Positions 5,019 to 6,307 of a DNA stretch of 6,307 nucleotides are shown here, in pieces. Origin of the DNA: Flavobacteriales bacterium. Lineage in GTDB: Bacteria > Bacteroidota > Bacteroidia > Flavobacteriales_D > Sanyastnellaceae. The position numbers were made by a program, and so were the translations under genes. The stretch's first letter is position 1. Every line of letters starts with the position of its first letter. The notes under the pieces were generated by a model. That model saw only the letters and a program-made list of their open reading frames with translations. It searched no databases and was not told the origin of the DNA. The stretch is taken from NCBI GenBank assembly GCA_947457325.1, contig CANGVU010000082.1:1-6307 (forward strand), written 5' to 3'.

Positions 5019-6307
5019 ATGGAAAAGAAATTTTATTTGATGCTATGTCTCATCGTTTTTGGATTGTCCATGAACGCAGCACAACCTCAAAAAACCATTA
5101 TTAAGGGAAGTTATACGCAGAACAATTTCAAGACCATGATTATTTGGTCGACCATCGGAAAAGTCATGGAAGTTGTGGACTCAACTAAATTGGTTAATGG
5201 TCAATTTGAATTCAAACCCCGATACTACAAGCAAGGAATGTATCTCATTGGCGTAGCTGAGAGCAACCATGTACCCTTGCTTTTGGACAATGAATCCATG
5301 ATTGAATTGAGTGCCAATGGTCCCAAAATGGAAACCAATCTCAAATACTTACAATCCAAGCAAAATATTGCCTACATAGACTACATTCCAAAAGAAATCA
5401 AAATCAACAACGCAATTCGTGCAGCCCACAAAAAGGAAGGGAATGACAGTACCATTATCCGTTTAAAAGAAGGTCGACTAGCAGAAATGCGAGATTCATT
5501 GCGTCAAGCCCATTCCGGTACTTTTCTAGACAAACTAATAGGTTGGAAGAGTGATATTCTTCCTTTGCGAAAATCTACATTCTGGAATAATTTTGACTTC
5601 AATGACACCGCAATCGTTCGCTGTACAGTTCTCAATGATCGCATTCAGCGCTACATGCGCAAATTCTCAAAAGGTGAAAATGCTGGTTACATTCAATGTA
5701 TTGAAGAAATACTAACCAAAGCATCCATTAATGAAGCCGTTTATGAGTTTGCTGTTTACCAATTAATCACAGGATTCTTTGAAAGTGGCATGGATAACAT
5801 TACTGCCTATTTGATAGATCAAAAATTGAATGGTGAAAGCTGCGGAGAAGATGACATACACAAATTGCTGACTAAAACAGCCAACTCCATTCAGCAATTA
5901 ACTGTTGGCCACAACCCACCCAATTTCCAAGCAAAACTAAGGGATGGAAGTGCATTTGAATTAAAAAATTCAGTTGCAAAAAACAAATACACCGTTCTCA
6001 TGTTCTGGAGTTCTTGGTGCGAGCATTGTAAAGCTGCAGCTCCTGAAATCAAAGCATTTCACGAAAAATACAACAAAGAAAAGATTATCCTTGTGGGATA
6101 CAGTTTGGACAACAATCAACAAATGTGGGAAAACGCGCTCAATGAAAGAGGATTTGTATTCCCCAATATTTTTGGCGGAAAACAATGGGAATCACCAGTC
6201 TCAAAATTGTACAAGGTCAATAAAACACCCTTGTTTTTTGTAATGGATCAAAACGGCACCCTTCAACTTAAGGCCAAGAGCATTCAAGAAGTAGAGAAAT
6301 TTATAGG
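5019..6307 (+). CDS. Exported TlpA/ResA-like thioredoxin with DUF4369-like N-terminus, 3' end missing
   Basis: The frame is open from the ATG at 5019 to the window edge (429 codons seen), so the C-terminus is cut. Residues 1-21 are a signal peptide: MEKKF, a hydrophobic core LMLCLIVFGLSM, and likely cleavage after NAA. Cys10 is not in a lipobox, so a soluble periplasmic form is expected. Residues about 26-110 resemble the beta-rich DUF4369 domain (KGSYTQNNFKTMII; DSTKLVNGQFEF; VPLLLDNESMIEL). A helical middle part follows to about residue 300. From about 305 there is a thioredoxin fold of the TlpA/AhpC-TSA type: FWSSWCEHCKAAAPE with redox Cys334 and Cys337, the strand IILVGYSLD, and the cis-proline P404 in NKTPLFFV. 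This domain order is common in Bacteroidetes and suggests thiol-disulfide exchange in the periplasm, for example reducing cytochrome c or envelope proteins; the true substrate is unknown. It is transcribed divergently from the FTCD operon across 53 bp. Confidence 0.85.
   Translation, partial: MEKKFYLMLCLIVFGLSMNAAQPQKTIIKGSYTQNNFKTMIIWSTIGKVMEVVDSTKLVNGQFEFKPRYYKQGMYLIGVAESNHVPLLLDNESMIELSANGPKMETNLKYLQSKQNIAYIDYIPKEIKINNAIRAAHKKEGNDSTIIRLKEGRLAEMRDSLRQAHSGTFLDKLIGWKSDILPLRKSTFWNNFDFNDTAIVRCTVLNDRIQRYMRKFSKGENAGYIQCIEEILTKASINEAVYEFAVYQLITGFFESGMDNITAYLIDQKLNGESCGEDDIHKLLTKTANSIQQLTVGHNPPNFQAKLRDGSAFELKNSVAKNKYTVLMFWSSWCEHCKAAAPEIKAFHEKYNKEKIILVGYSLDNNQQMWENALNERGFVFPNIFGGKQWESPVSKLYKVNKTPLFFVMDQNGTLQLKAKSIQEVEKFI

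Noticed and set aside
5970..6243. ORFs on both strands within the thioredoxin gene (5970-6185 minus, 5974-6243 plus)
   Set aside because: They overlap the CxxC thioredoxin domain, which is clearly coding in the frame starting at 5019.
1..6307. Search for CRISPR arrays, IS elements, tRNA genes, toxin-antitoxin or other defence systems
   Set aside because: No regularly spaced repeats, transposase motifs, cloverleaf sequences or toxin partners were seen; the HTH gene has no adjacent small toxin.

Overview
The window comes from a member of the Bacteroidetes (Bacteroidota). The DNA is visibly AT-rich, no start codon has a recognisable Shine-Dalgarno sequence, and two gene starts are preceded by exact copies of the Bacteroidetes -7 promoter box TAnnTTTG. 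The protein families agree: a DUF4369-type TlpA-like thioredoxin, a fused formiminotransferase-cyclodeaminase, and a TadA with the phylum's typical 'TAHAEMQA...YLGGK' stretch. The best guess within the phylum is a flavobacterial or sphingobacterial/cytophagal lineage; this cannot be narrowed by eye.

Layout. (1) Positions 1-2097, plus strand: three tightly packed genes, probably the end of an operon that enters from the left. They are a 5'-truncated DUF4910/M28-like aminopeptidase-fold protein, an SpsF-type cytidylyltransferase (4-bp ATGA overlap), and a TadA-type deaminase (1-bp gap). The first two are typical of cell-surface glycan (O-antigen, nonulosonic-acid or glycoprotein) clusters. The third is a housekeeping tRNA-editing enzyme apparently riding on the same transcript. 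(2) Positions 2099-2515, minus strand: a small XRE-type helix-turn-helix regulator with a coiled coil and a Lys/Ala/Pro tail, meeting tadA tail to tail with one base between the stop codons. (3) Positions 2516-2738: a gene-free, AT-rich stretch with a probable minus-strand terminator for the next operon and the likely regulator promoter. (4) Positions 2739-4965, minus strand: a two-gene operon of an unrecognised 172-aa protein followed by the bifunctional folate enzyme FTCD. (5) Positions 4966-5018: a 53-bp divergent promoter region. (6) Position 5019 to the right edge, plus strand: an exported TlpA/ResA-like thioredoxin with a DUF4369-like N-terminus, cut by the window end.

Functionally this is a junction between a surface-polysaccharide locus and ordinary chromosomal genes (folate C1 metabolism, envelope redox). 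I see no CRISPR array, mobile element, rRNA or tRNA gene, defence system or biosynthetic cluster, and no convincing wholly new system. The points most worth checking are the -7 boxes sitting 4-5 nt in front of start codons (possible leaderless transcripts), the unknown 172-aa protein tied to FTCD, and the regulator's histone-H1-like tail.
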